DNA of 19,761 nt from an uncultured Clostridia bacterium (lineage in GTDB: Bacteria > Bacillota > Clostridia > Christensenellales > DTU072), in assembly GCA_934296355.1 (NCBI GenBank), contig CAKRAY010000015.1, positions 1 through 19,761 of the forward strand, written 5' to 3'. Position 1 is the first letter of the stretch. Each line of letters starts with the position of its first letter. This document shows, in pieces, positions 7,165 to 16,410 of this stretch. Below the pieces are notes generated by a model. The model ran no database searches. It saw only the letters and a program-made list of their open reading frames with translations, and was not told the origin of the DNA. Position numbers and translations under genes: made by a program.

Positions 7165-7306
7165 AAAAACAAAGATAACGCGCTTTCGCGCAACCATTAC
7201 TCGCCGGTCATAAGTCTGTTAAGGCTTATAAGTTAGCGATATATTATGCGCTTCGCGGCGTTTTATTCCGTTGGAGATAACGCGTTTTGAGCGTTTCTTT
7301 GTTTTT
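7165..7306. repeat. Inverted and direct repeats upstream of the giant gene
   Basis: AAAAACAAAG (7165-7174) and CTTTGTTTTT (7297-7306) are perfect inverted repeats about 120 nt apart, and AGATAACGCG occurs twice in direct orientation (7173-7182 and 7275-7284), just inside those arms. The segment between contains small GC stems (CGCGCTTTCGCG near 7179-7190). The right arm ends in TTTTT about 40 nt before the ATG at 7345. This could be a structured leader or a small element; there is no convincing promoter of its own. Confidence 0.45.
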
Positions 7307-7344
7307 GCACCATATTTCATTTAAGTAAATTAGAGGTATATTTA

Positions 7345-10300
7345 ATGAAAAAAACATATTTAAGAAAAGAACATATAATGTTCTTGGCGATTATTTTGAT
7401 AATTTGCGCGCTTTGCGCCGGACTCATCGGCGTCGAACTTAACGTTAAGTCGGTAGCGGGCGCGCAAGAAACGACCGCTTCCGTATGGGACGGCACGAGT
7501 AGCGATACGAGTTGGTATAACGACAAAGACTCCGAGTTTACCATTACCGCCGCGGCGCAGTTTGCGGGTTTTGCTTCATTGGTAAATTCCGGCAAGCAAT
7601 TCGTAGACCAAACGGTTTATCTCGCAAACGATATAGATTTGAACAATGTGGAGTGGTCGTCCAAATTTATTATTTACGGAACCTTCAAAGGCGTTTTAGA
7701 CGGTCGAGGACATACGATAAGCAATTTGAAAGTCGAAGGTTTTCTACGTCCGGGATTATTCACGGCTAATTTTCACGGTACGGCGAGAAATATCGTTTTT
7801 AAGAACGCAAACGTTAGCGGCAACGACAGCGCGGGCGTTTTTGCTTACGATATCACTTCGGATACGGCGTTGATTGAAAACGTAACGATAGATTCGTGTA
7901 CGGTAGTTTGTAGTGGGGGTAATGCCGGCGGTATAGTAGGGTGGACGGACTGTACGATAAAGAACTGCCTTGTAAAAAACAGTACGATTACTTCTAACGC
8001 GGCAAATGCCGGCGGTATTACCGGCGCGGGTCAATTATACAAGGGCGCGGGTTTAATTTATAATTGCGGTTCTATAGGCAATACGATTACGGCTGCTACG
8101 GGAAATTACGCGGGTAAAATTATCGGTAAAGGAGAAAGCGGCGGCACGGCGGAAGCGTGTTATTCGGACGGCGCGGCGGTCGGAAATAACGACGGAACGT
8201 ATATCGAAAAGAATAACCGTACCGATATAGCAAGTATCGACGGGTTCGATATGAGCGTGGTTTCGGTTGAAAACAACGTAAAAACGTACGCTACGACAAA
8301 ATCTTTCGATAGTATCGCAGTCGAATTCGTTGCCGTTCCGAGCAATTTAACCATTAAGGAAAACGATTCGGCAGTCGAATTCAACTTGACGGATAGAAGC
8401 GTTTCGTTCGCTTCGAGCGCGGGAACGCATACGTATTTGTTGGAATACACCGTTTTAGAAGTCGTTTACTCTACGAAAATCGTCGTAGGCATACCCGGAA
8501 TGCCCCGATTAACTAAGACAATCGACGGCGTGGGGATAGAAAACGCTCCGAGTTTCATTACGATAAAAGACGGAGATTTCTATATTTGCGACGTTGAAGC
8601 CGCAAGCGGCAATCAGTTTGCAATAGGTTTCGAGTCCGCGCTTGCAGACGGCGCGAAAGCGGTTGTCAAGTACGGCGAAAACAGCGTCACGATTACCGGA
8701 AGCGAAACGGCAAATCTCGGTAAAATGACCGGCGGAGCGTATACGATCGAGTACTATTATAACGATATCTTGGCTTCGTCCGCGACTTTCAACGATATCA
8801 AGTGCGTAAAATCGCTCGGCGTAGAGCATCTTTTCTATACGAGCGATTCGGATAGTCCTTGGATTTATTCCGATGACGTAAACGGTTTTAAGGGAATGTA
8901 TTCGTCAAAAATCGGAGCCTACGGTAAAAGCGCGGTCGATATTATCGCGGTAAATACCGATCACGTAAGTTTTAACGTGGCTTCTTCCTCGGAAAGTAAA
9001 TACGATGACGTAAAGATTTACTTCGAAGGGAAAGTATATAGAGAAAGAGAAGGCGAAGACCAAAAAGATATAAATAAATTGAGCTGGGACAGGGTCGTTT
9101 TTGATTTTAAACAAAGCGAATTTAACGTAATTACCATTACTTATACGAAAGATGGTGCTAGCGACGCAGGCAACGACACGGGATACGTTAACGATTTTCG
9201 CGGCGGTATATTGAGTTCTCCTACGGAAGCGGAATACGTTATTACCGTAGACGGAATACCGTCCAGACAGACTATAGAGAACGGCGGAACTATATCCGTC
9301 GATTACGACAAGGAAACGTCTTTATCGTTTACTGCTCCGATTATGGAAAATGTCGTATGCGAACTGTACGTACAAGGCGATAAGTCCGCCGACGCGCCTA
9401 CGGTCGACCAAGGCGTGTATTTTTATTACGTGCAAGACGCGAAGACGGTCAGCCAAGTGAGTTTCGTTTACTCTAAAGAAGGTTTAGATTCGGCTTCGTT
9501 CACATACAATATCGATTTCGAGCCGTCCGCGGGCATGCAAAGCAACCTTGTTATCGGCGGCAACGTAAGCGTTGACAGTTCGGATTATAAAGACAAGACG
9601 GAAGACGTGCCTTATTTCGGAACGGCGCACTACTATCCGTTCGGCTTTAACGGCAATCTTTCCGCGAGAACGGGTTGGCTTGTTTATTCTTCCACGAGCC
9701 AAGGTAAGGACCTTTCCGTTTCGGGAATTAAATTGATCGTTAAAGAATCGGGATTGCTGACTTTCGATTACTATGTCAGCGCGGACAATACGAGCGCGCC
9801 TTACGACTCGGTTTATACAAGTAACGAAGCGATTGGCTACAATAGTGCGCAACAACAAGGAAAGTATTTCCCGTCCGGTAAATCTCTCAGTGAAGATTTG
9901 GAACACGCAAGCGTGGGTTCGACGGGCGAAGTCGGCTGGCAAAAATACTCTCTTGCGGTAGACGTTAGAGAAGGAGAGAGTTTAGTTATACATTTGGCGT
10001 ACGTTAAAGGCGGTTCGGTTTCCGCCGGCGACGACGTGTTTGCGATAGCGAATATCAAACTCGATACGGGCGTGAAAAATGTTACTTACAGCGCCGACGA
10101 CGAAGCCTCGGGAAGCGTAGAAGCGATGATTGTGGGCGGCGCGAGCGTGAATAGCGGTTCGACCGTTGCCATGGGTACGAAAATTACGCTTTCCGCTACG
10201 GCGAACGACGGATGCAAAGTTTACGGCTGGCAAAACGTAGCGACGGGAGAAATTACTACTTCGTCGAGCGTTACGATTACCGTTGTCGAAGCCGTTGAAT

Positions 10301-13300
10301 ATAAGGCGATAATAAAACCGCTCGGTACGTATACCGCATTGGCGGGGAACCGGTTCTATGCTACGATAGAAAAAGCGCAAAGTGCGAACCCGGCCGGGAC
10401 GATATACGTTATCGAAAATTGCGTTTTGTCCGACTTTACCGTTCTTAACGGCGTTACGCTCGTTTTACAATATTCTCAATCGGATAAAACGGGTTACGCG
10501 CAGGGCGGAAGCCACGCCAGAGTGAGTTGGTTTGACGGCGAAGACCCGTATATTACGCTTACCGTCAACGGAACGCTCACGATTAACGGTAAACTTATCG
10601 TCGGCGGCGTACAACATAAAGCCGACCAAACCGCCCAAGGACATACTTCGGGCGCGTATAGCCAAATTGTCAACAACGGTAGCATCGTTATTGTTAGCGG
10701 CGGTTACTTGGACGTAATAGGCAGAGTTACGGGAAGCGGAACGATTAGTTTGAACGCCGGCGCGACTCTTCGCGAACCTTTTATGGTAAACAACTATGCG
10801 GGCGGTACGAATACTTACACGCTCTACAACGAGGGACAATTCCCGTTTGTGCAGTTTGCCACCGTCAACGTGGAATGTAAGCAAATCGTTAGTTACGGCG
10901 CGAAAATTATAGGGTCTACGTCGCTTTACTTTTGGTCGAGTATTACCACGCAAGACGTAGTGCTTGTCGACAAGTACGAAAACAGAACGGTTTCGAGCGA
11001 GGGTTCGCTCATTTGGATGCAAGAAGGGAGCAGGCTTGAAATTTCTTACGACAGAACTAATACTATAGATAGACTCCATAAAGAGGGTAAACTCGCATTG
11101 CACTTAGGCGACAGCGGCGTGACCACGATCGACGTATACGGCGCGGTTACGGCGGGCGAGTTCTACTTACAAGGCTACGGCAGTAAGGACATGGTGCTTT
11201 CCGTGCCGTATACATATAACTTCAACGTTAAGAACGGCGGTAAGATAATAATCGAGCAAAAGTACAAGGTCATGCCGGGCGCGGTAATTACCGTAGCGAG
11301 CGGCGGCGAGATTCTCGTAGAGAAGTCGGGCGCGTTGTACGTTTACGACGGATTGATTCAAGCGATGAGAGATAACAAGCAGTATCCGCAAGCCGACGTG
11401 CTTTCTAAGTACGGCTTTAACAAAAGCGGTATGTTTGTAGTAGACGGACTCCTTACCGTTAACGGTACTTTCGCGGGTATCGTTCAAACGAACGGCTCGG
11501 GTACGATTACCGTAGGAAACGACGCTAACGTAGGCAATCAAACGATAGTCGACGGCGCGAACGGAGGTTACGACGGCGAGAAGTCGAGCGACAGAACGGA
11601 GTTCGAAACCTCCGCGAGAGCGTACGCCTTAAACGGCTTCATTACCTTGGAAAAAGGTAAGACGTATAAAGCGTTCTCGCAAGATTCCTTTGTTTTGGAT
11701 ACTTTTACCGCAATTTCGGCAGCCCGTATGAGCAACTTGACGGTTGAACTTAACCAAGCGATGACCGGTAGATTCCTCGAATGGAACGGAACCAAGTTTG
11801 TTGCCGATTCGATAACGTTCTCTCTTTCACGAGAACTCGTAGGTAAGAGAGTTACCATCGAGGGCGTAGAGTACGTCGTTCCCGAAGATGGCAAGATTAC
11901 GATTAACGATTTTGCATTCTCCGGTAGTAAAGAGATTACCTACTTTACGAGCGAGTATGAAAAAGCGAGCGTATCGCATTCGCGCCCGGTTACGTTAGGC
12001 GAAAATATTTTAGACGAAGCGATTGTTAAAGCGGAACTCGACGAAAGCAACGATTACTTCCGTATTCTTAACGCCGACGGAAGCGTCAAGGAAGACTTTG
12101 TAGTAAACGTAGTCGTTACTTACTTAAACGGCGAAACCGTAAAAACGGAATGGGCGTACGGAGAAGTTACTACGTTTACCAACGATAACGTAGAGATTTC
12201 CCACCAAAATTACTCGGTTACGTTCAAGCACGCCTTTTACGTCGTAGACAAAGCGGTAGAGCAATATATATCGGAAGTAACCGTTCTTAAAGATAGCGAA
12301 AATATATCTTCCGAAGCGGTAACGCTTTACGCTAAGTACAAAGAGTTAATAACGGCAAGCAGCGAAACGTACAACGCGTTCGTCGTAGAATACTTAGTAA
12401 ACTACACGGCGTACGCCGGCGTAGTCGTTAAGAACGTCAAAGTGGTTTCCGCTCCCGTTTACGGCGATACTAACGCGGAAGCGACGCGCGTTAAAGTAGA
12501 CGGCAGCGAAACTACGGATACCGTAAACGTATCGGTAGAAGATATGAGAGCGGAAGGCGTAGAGTTAAAGTGTTCGCTCGTTTACGTAGGCGAGTTCGAA
12601 GGAAAGTCGTACTCGGTTACCGTCGAAACCAATGCGGTTAAGAGAGATTTGACCGTGAATATATCGAATAAAGAAAGCGTATACGGCGAGGCCGAAGTTA
12701 CCCTTACCGCAAGCGCGGATAGTTCCACGCCCTTAGCGTACGAAGACAAAATCGATAATATCGGTATTACGCTCGTTAAAGCAAGCGGAGTTAACGTGGG
12801 CAAGTACGATATAACGGGAACGTACGACGGTTACTTCTACAACGTAACCTTTAACGACGGTAAATACGAGATAAAACCGTTCGACGTGAATATCGAAGTT
12901 TTGGATATAAGAAACTTGATGGAAGGCTACGATAAAATAGTGATTTCTTCGAGAACGAACGAAGAAACTCCCGACAGCGACTTCGTTACCAAGTTAACTT
13001 ACGAGATATATTCAGGAGAAGAACTTAAAGCGACGGTTAAAAACGGTACGATAACCGGTACGCTCGTTGCCGGCGCATACACGGTTAAAGCGGTTAACGC
13101 AGATAATAACTACAACGTGGTAAGCGTGAAACCCGCAGAACTTACCGTAGTCAAGGCGAACGCCTACTACACGGTAGAAGTATCAGACGGTAAAGTCTAC
13201 GACAATACGCCGATAACAGACTTGAAGTCGATCGTGTCCGTTACCATAACGGATACTAAAGAAGCGGTTACCGAATATGCGGTAAAAGCGAAACTCGACG

Positions 13301-15528
13301 GAAAAGAGGTTAACGAATTACGCCTTGCCGGTAGTTACGAAATAGAGATAACGATAAACGAAACGGGTAAAGAACAAGCGTCTTACTCCCGCGTTTACGA
13401 GATATCTAAGAGAGAAATTACGGTTAGAATACAAGATAAGGAAAGCGTTTACGGAGAAGCCACGGAAGAACTTACCGCATACGTAGACGAGTTTACGCTC
13501 GCAAACGGAGAAAACGCAAACGTCTTAGGTATATCCTTAGTTAAAGAGGACGGAAAAAACGTAGGAACTTACACGATCTCCGGTACGTATACGAACAACA
13601 ACTACGATATCACGTTCGTAAACGGTACTTACACCGTAAAGCCTAAAAATATTACCGTGACGATACAAGATAAAGAAAGCGTTTACGGAGAAGACGCAGT
13701 AACTCTTACTTTCGTAGTAGACGAGTCTACCCTTGCAAACGGAGAAAATGCAAGCGTCTTAAGTATATCCTTAGTTAAAGAGGACGGAAAAAACGTAGGA
13801 ACTTACACAATCTCCGGTACGTATACGAACAACAACTACGATATCACGTTCGCAAACGGTACTTACACAGTAAAGCCTAAAAATATTACCGTGACGATAC
13901 ACGATAAAGAAAGCGTGTACGGAGAAAAAGTACAAGAACTCACTTGGAAACTCAATTCCGACCTATGCTACGACGATAAAGCGGAAAGCCTTAACGTAAC
14001 GCTCACTCGCTCGGAAAACCTGAACGTAGGCGAGTACGACATACTCGGAACTTGGAACAACGAGAACTACAATGTTACGTTCCGTAACTCTAACGGCAAT
14101 TCGGATAAAGGTAAGTACGTAATCACCGCTAAGCCCGTAATCGTTACCGTAAACGATGCTACGCAAGTTTACGGCGAAGAGGAAACGGAGTTAACGTACG
14201 TTCTTAACGAGGAAGACCTTGCTTACGAAGATAGCAAAGAAAACTTGAATGTCGTTCTTAGCAGAACTCAAGGTAAGAACGTAGGTTCTTACGATATTAC
14301 CGCTACGTACGATAACAAGAACTACTCGGTAACGTTCGATTGCACTAACGGAAAAGCAAGCAAGTATACGATTACCGCTTGTAAGATAACGATTAAAGTT
14401 AACGATATATCTAACTTCTCGTTCAATAAAACGTATGAAGACTTCGCCGAATTACTCGGCTTTACCGTTGCCGCCGATTCATATACAATCGTAGACGGAG
14501 ATGAAATTAACGTAACGTATACGTTGACGATAAACGGTACGGTAATTAACGCAAGTAACTACTCGTTCATGATTTGCGGCGGCAAACACGATATACTTGC
14601 CGAAGCAAGTAACGATAATTACGATATTACCGTAGTTAAAGGCTCTCTCGAAGTTACCAAACCTAAGGTAAGCGTAAAAGATATAGTTACCGAGTTCGTT
14701 TACGACGACGGTAACGCTATCCCGGTATTCGACTGGACTAAGAATATATCCGGAAAACTCGACAGCGCTAACGAGAGAAGTTTCAAAGCGACGTTTAAGA
14801 GATTGGTAAACGGCGCGGAAACTTCCGAAGAACTAACGAGCATTACCGAAGCGGGTACGTACTTAATGACGATTTCCATCGTCCACGAGGACGCTTACGA
14901 GTTTGCCGATAATTCGGTTAACGCGTATACCGTAACGGTCAAGAAGAAAGATATATCTTCCGATATGACCGTGGTAGGTACGAAAGAGGGTAACCGCTTC
15001 GCGCAAAGACACGGCATATCCATCTACGCTATACTCGATACGTACGCCGGTATGGGAATCTCGATTAACTCTACGTTTACCGTGAACGGTACGGAAACCG
15101 ACTCGCCCTACGAATTAGGCGAATACGGGTTTACCGCAGTAATAGAAAACGATAACTACGAAGGAACCGTAAGTTACTCGTTCACGATAGTCCCCAGCGT
15201 AATAGGGAAAACGGAAGAACTTAAACAAGACCTCGACGCTTACGACGCGAACGCTTCGTCTTCCGTAAGATTCCAGGCCTTAACCGCTATGCGTAACCTG
15301 GTACTCTCCCTTACCGAGGACGACCTCGCGCAAATAGAAGAAGACCAAGAGTATACCGCGTTACTTAATAGGTACGTCGCCGCATATACCGAGTATCTCG
15401 AAGATATGGCGGAAGACGTCTCCGTAGCGCGTAAAGTAGCAAACAATTCGCTCGCCGAATTGATTGCCATGATATCCGGAGCCGCAGTGGCGTTCTGGTT
15501 CGGGCTTAAACAAAGCCAAGGTAAATGA
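7345..15528 (+). CDS. 2727-residue membrane-anchored modular surface protein
   Basis: The start is ATG 7345 with AGAGG at 7332-7336. A signal peptide (hydrophobic about 12-30) has a likely cleavage after VAGA near residue 40. Residues about 95-282 form a beta-solenoid with GLUG-like motifs (GTFKGVLDGRGHTISNL, NAGGIVGW, NAGGITGA). Residues about 755-910 resemble a jelly-roll/MAM-like domain (GLLTFDYYVS, then GDDVFAIANIKLD). Residues about 911-992 match the divergent InlB B-repeat pattern. About 1045-1420 is a second solenoid rich in TLTVNGTLTING turns. From 1769 to 2349 there are five MBG-like domains marked by VYGE and VGxYDIxGTY motifs, mixed with related beta domains. About 2621-2702 is helical, then a transmembrane helix (2703-2721) and the tail KQSQGK. 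No LPXTG is present. No catalytic domain is recognisable. The likely role is a long adhesin or surface stalk; this is inference. Confidence 0.85.
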   Translation: MKKTYLRKEHIMFLAIILIICALCAGLIGVELNVKSVAGAQETTASVWDGTSSDTSWYNDKDSEFTITAAAQFAGFASLVNSGKQFVDQTVYLANDIDLNNVEWSSKFIIYGTFKGVLDGRGHTISNLKVEGFLRPGLFTANFHGTARNIVFKNANVSGNDSAGVFAYDITSDTALIENVTIDSCTVVCSGGNAGGIVGWTDCTIKNCLVKNSTITSNAANAGGITGAGQLYKGAGLIYNCGSIGNTITAATGNYAGKIIGKGESGGTAEACYSDGAAVGNNDGTYIEKNNRTDIASIDGFDMSVVSVENNVKTYATTKSFDSIAVEFVAVPSNLTIKENDSAVEFNLTDRSVSFASSAGTHTYLLEYTVLEVVYSTKIVVGIPGMPRLTKTIDGVGIENAPSFITIKDGDFYICDVEAASGNQFAIGFESALADGAKAVVKYGENSVTITGSETANLGKMTGGAYTIEYYYNDILASSATFNDIKCVKSLGVEHLFYTSDSDSPWIYSDDVNGFKGMYSSKIGAYGKSAVDIIAVNTDHVSFNVASSSESKYDDVKIYFEGKVYREREGEDQKDINKLSWDRVVFDFKQSEFNVITITYTKDGASDAGNDTGYVNDFRGGILSSPTEAEYVITVDGIPSRQTIENGGTISVDYDKETSLSFTAPIMENVVCELYVQGDKSADAPTVDQGVYFYYVQDAKTVSQVSFVYSKEGLDSASFTYNIDFEPSAGMQSNLVIGGNVSVDSSDYKDKTEDVPYFGTAHYYPFGFNGNLSARTGWLVYSSTSQGKDLSVSGIKLIVKESGLLTFDYYVSADNTSAPYDSVYTSNEAIGYNSAQQQGKYFPSGKSLSEDLEHASVGSTGEVGWQKYSLAVDVREGESLVIHLAYVKGGSVSAGDDVFAIANIKLDTGVKNVTYSADDEASGSVEAMIVGGASVNSGSTVAMGTKITLSATANDGCKVYGWQNVATGEITTSSSVTITVVEAVEYKAIIKPLGTYTALAGNRFYATIEKAQSANPAGTIYVIENCVLSDFTVLNGVTLVLQYSQSDKTGYAQGGSHARVSWFDGEDPYITLTVNGTLTINGKLIVGGVQHKADQTAQGHTSGAYSQIVNNGSIVIVSGGYLDVIGRVTGSGTISLNAGATLREPFMVNNYAGGTNTYTLYNEGQFPFVQFATVNVECKQIVSYGAKIIGSTSLYFWSSITTQDVVLVDKYENRTVSSEGSLIWMQEGSRLEISYDRTNTIDRLHKEGKLALHLGDSGVTTIDVYGAVTAGEFYLQGYGSKDMVLSVPYTYNFNVKNGGKIIIEQKYKVMPGAVITVASGGEILVEKSGALYVYDGLIQAMRDNKQYPQADVLSKYGFNKSGMFVVDGLLTVNGTFAGIVQTNGSGTITVGNDANVGNQTIVDGANGGYDGEKSSDRTEFETSARAYALNGFITLEKGKTYKAFSQDSFVLDTFTAISAARMSNLTVELNQAMTGRFLEWNGTKFVADSITFSLSRELVGKRVTIEGVEYVVPEDGKITINDFAFSGSKEITYFTSEYEKASVSHSRPVTLGENILDEAIVKAELDESNDYFRILNADGSVKEDFVVNVVVTYLNGETVKTEWAYGEVTTFTNDNVEISHQNYSVTFKHAFYVVDKAVEQYISEVTVLKDSENISSEAVTLYAKYKELITASSETYNAFVVEYLVNYTAYAGVVVKNVKVVSAPVYGDTNAEATRVKVDGSETTDTVNVSVEDMRAEGVELKCSLVYVGEFEGKSYSVTVETNAVKRDLTVNISNKESVYGEAEVTLTASADSSTPLAYEDKIDNIGITLVKASGVNVGKYDITGTYDGYFYNVTFNDGKYEIKPFDVNIEVLDIRNLMEGYDKIVISSRTNEETPDSDFVTKLTYEIYSGEELKATVKNGTITGTLVAGAYTVKAVNADNNYNVVSVKPAELTVVKANAYYTVEVSDGKVYDNTPITDLKSIVSVTITDTKEAVTEYAVKAKLDGKEVNELRLAGSYEIEITINETGKEQASYSRVYEISKREITVRIQDKESVYGEATEELTAYVDEFTLANGENANVLGISLVKEDGKNVGTYTISGTYTNNNYDITFVNGTYTVKPKNITVTIQDKESVYGEDAVTLTFVVDESTLANGENASVLSISLVKEDGKNVGTYTISGTYTNNNYDITFANGTYTVKPKNITVTIHDKESVYGEKVQELTWKLNSDLCYDDKAESLNVTLTRSENLNVGEYDILGTWNNENYNVTFRNSNGNSDKGKYVITAKPVIVTVNDATQVYGEEETELTYVLNEEDLAYEDSKENLNVVLSRTQGKNVGSYDITATYDNKNYSVTFDCTNGKASKYTITACKITIKVNDISNFSFNKTYEDFAELLGFTVAADSYTIVDGDEINVTYTLTINGTVINASNYSFMICGGKHDILAEASNDNYDITVVKGSLEVTKPKVSVKDIVTEFVYDDGNAIPVFDWTKNISGKLDSANERSFKATFKRLVNGAETSEELTSITEAGTYLMTISIVHEDAYEFADNSVNAYTVTVKKKDISSDMTVVGTKEGNRFAQRHGISIYAILDTYAGMGISINSTFTVNGTETDSPYELGEYGFTAVIENDNYEGTVSYSFTIVPSVIGKTEELKQDLDAYDANASSSVRFQALTAMRNLVLSLTEDDLAQIEEDQEYTALLNRYVAAYTEYLEDMAEDVSVARKVANNSLAELIAMISGAAVAFWFGLKQSQGK
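12649..14392 (+). repeat. MBG-like domain array inside the giant protein
   Basis: Five domains carry a VYGE motif (four KESVYGE, one ATQVYGE), starting near residues 1769, 2025, 2103, 2181 and 2265. Each runs from an ITVxIxDKESVYGE strand through VGxYDIxGTYxNxNYxVTF to a KYxIxxK end. Two related but divergent beta domains (about residues 1847-2024) interrupt the series after the first. Confidence 0.7.
13417..13884 (+). repeat. Two nearly identical 234-bp direct repeats
   Basis: Units 13417-13650 and 13651-13884 encode 78 residues each and differ mainly at ATEELTAYVDEF versus DAVTLTFVVDES. Long stretches, including GKNVGTYTISGTYTNNNYDI, are almost identical at DNA level. A third unit starting at 13885 shares the first about 30 nt and then diverges. 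This is a recent duplication that keeps the reading frame. Confidence 0.9.
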
Positions 15529-15534
15529 GGAGGT
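15528..15534 (+). promoter_or_regulatory. Shine-Dalgarno overlapping the giant gene's stop codon
   Basis: AGGAGGT starts on the last base of the TGA stop (15526-15528) and ends 10 nt before the ATG at 15545. The arrangement predicts translational coupling between the 2727-residue protein and the following lipoprotein. Confidence 0.7.
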
Positions 15535-15544
15535 AAGAAGATAT

Positions 15545-16153
15545 ATGAAAAAAAGAATACTGCTCGCTCTTGCGTGTATATCGATAATATGTACGGTGAT
15601 ATTCGGAGCCGTAGCGTGTAACGAGAAAGAAACGGAACTGGATATAATGAACGGAAAAATATCCGAAGTAGTAGCGGCGACGAAAACCGTCGTCGGCACT
15701 ACGATAACTACGCAAAACGGCGACTTAATCTACAAGGAAACCGCAACGTACGAGAAAAAGGGCGAAGAGTACTTAGTAAAGTATACGGTAAAAGCGCTTA
15801 ACGACGACCCGACGTCTACCGAAACGTACGTAGAAACCGAAACGGAAGGAACCGTTAACGTAGAAGCGTATCAGAAAGCGATAAAGGCGAACGCTAAGTT
15901 CGACCAAAGCATATGCGAAGACGGCTATGGCGTAGATACGAGCGCCGACGGCAAAACGACCCTGACTTTTAAGGTGTCCGCAACCGCCAAAGCGCAAACC
16001 CTCGGCTTAACCGAAACGGAAGCGCAAAGCGTTCTTAACCCGGTCATATCCCTTACGAGAAACGACGCCCGCCTCTTAAACATGACCATATCGTACGAAA
16101 CGACCAAAGGTAACACCGTGACAATATCCTTCGATTACGAATACGCGGCATAA
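15545..16153 (+). CDS. Lipoprotein of 202 residues, function unknown, coupled to the giant surface protein
   Basis: The N-terminus (KKR, hydrophobic core, GAVAC) is a lipoprotein signal with predicted lipidated Cys25. The mature part is acidic and threonine-rich with alternating strand-like stretches (GTTITTQNGDLIYKETATYEK; TTLTFKVSATAKAQ; TISYETTKGNTVTISFDYEY). This suggests a small all-beta domain with a short helix around EAYQKAIKANAKFD. I do not recognise the family. Only 16 nt separate it from the giant gene and its Shine-Dalgarno overlaps that gene's stop, so the two are almost certainly co-translated. It is followed by a good terminator, closing the transcription unit. A role as a partner, chaperone or assembly factor of the giant protein is inference from position only. 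Confidence 0.8.
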   Translation: MKKRILLALACISIICTVIFGAVACNEKETELDIMNGKISEVVAATKTVVGTTITTQNGDLIYKETATYEKKGEEYLVKYTVKALNDDPTSTETYVETETEGTVNVEAYQKAIKANAKFDQSICEDGYGVDTSADGKTTLTFKVSATAKAQTLGLTETEAQSVLNPVISLTRNDARLLNMTISYETTKGNTVTISFDYEYAA

Positions 16154-16175
16154 AGAGTAAAACGCAAATATATCC

Positions 16176-16201
16176 AAAGGAGGTCGGGAACGACCTTTTT
16201 T
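16176..16201 (+). terminator. Rho-independent terminator of the surface-protein operon
   Basis: AGGTCG (16181-16186) pairs with CGACCT (16191-16196) around a GGAA loop. The stem extends outward through G-U and A-T pairs (AAAGG against TTTTT), and the T-run covers 16196-16201. It lies about 25 nt after the stop codon at 16151-16153. The AGGTCG/CGACCT core is the same as in the terminator at 6478-6504. Confidence 0.85.
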
Positions 16202-16235
16202 CGTTATATGCGGTTTTCGCCGTTTAGGTAACCGT

Positions 16236-16261
16236 CATTTTCGATTAAGCGCCCGAAAATG
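16236..16261. repeat. Perfect 8-bp inverted repeat upstream of asnS
   Basis: CATTTTCG (16236-16243) and CGAAAATG (16254-16261) are separated by 10 nt. It lies about 100 nt upstream of the asnS promoter and next to a second small stem (CGGTT 16211-16215, AACCG 16230-16234). It could be an operator or a chance feature in AT-rich DNA. Confidence 0.4.
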
Positions 16262-16358
16262 TATTTCGCTGTTTATTAACGCATTCGGCAAGCAAGAAAA
16301 ACCGAGTTTGACTTTTTGCGTATTAGCGAGAAAATCGTCGAAAATGCGTGTTAGTTGA

Positions 16359-16387
16359 TTGCCAACGTTTCTTTTATGTGCTAATAT
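16359..16387 (+). promoter_or_regulatory. Extended -10 promoter of asnS
   Basis: TTGCCA (16359-16364, 5 of 6 consensus), a 17-nt spacer, then TAATAT (16382-16387) preceded by TGC, an extended -10. A perfect TATAAT at 16387-16392 is an alternative -10. Transcription would start near 16394, leaving a leader of only about 25 nt, too short for a T-box. Confidence 0.6.
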
Positions 16388-16404
16388 ATAATATTATTAA
16401 ATAA

Positions 16405-16410
16405 AGAAGG
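16405..16410 (+). promoter_or_regulatory. Shine-Dalgarno that supports the TTG start of asnS
   Basis: AGAAGG is 8 nt upstream of TTG 16419. No in-frame ATG or GTG lies between it and the conserved OB-fold residues, and the TTG start gives the normal N-terminus for the family. Confidence 0.65.
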
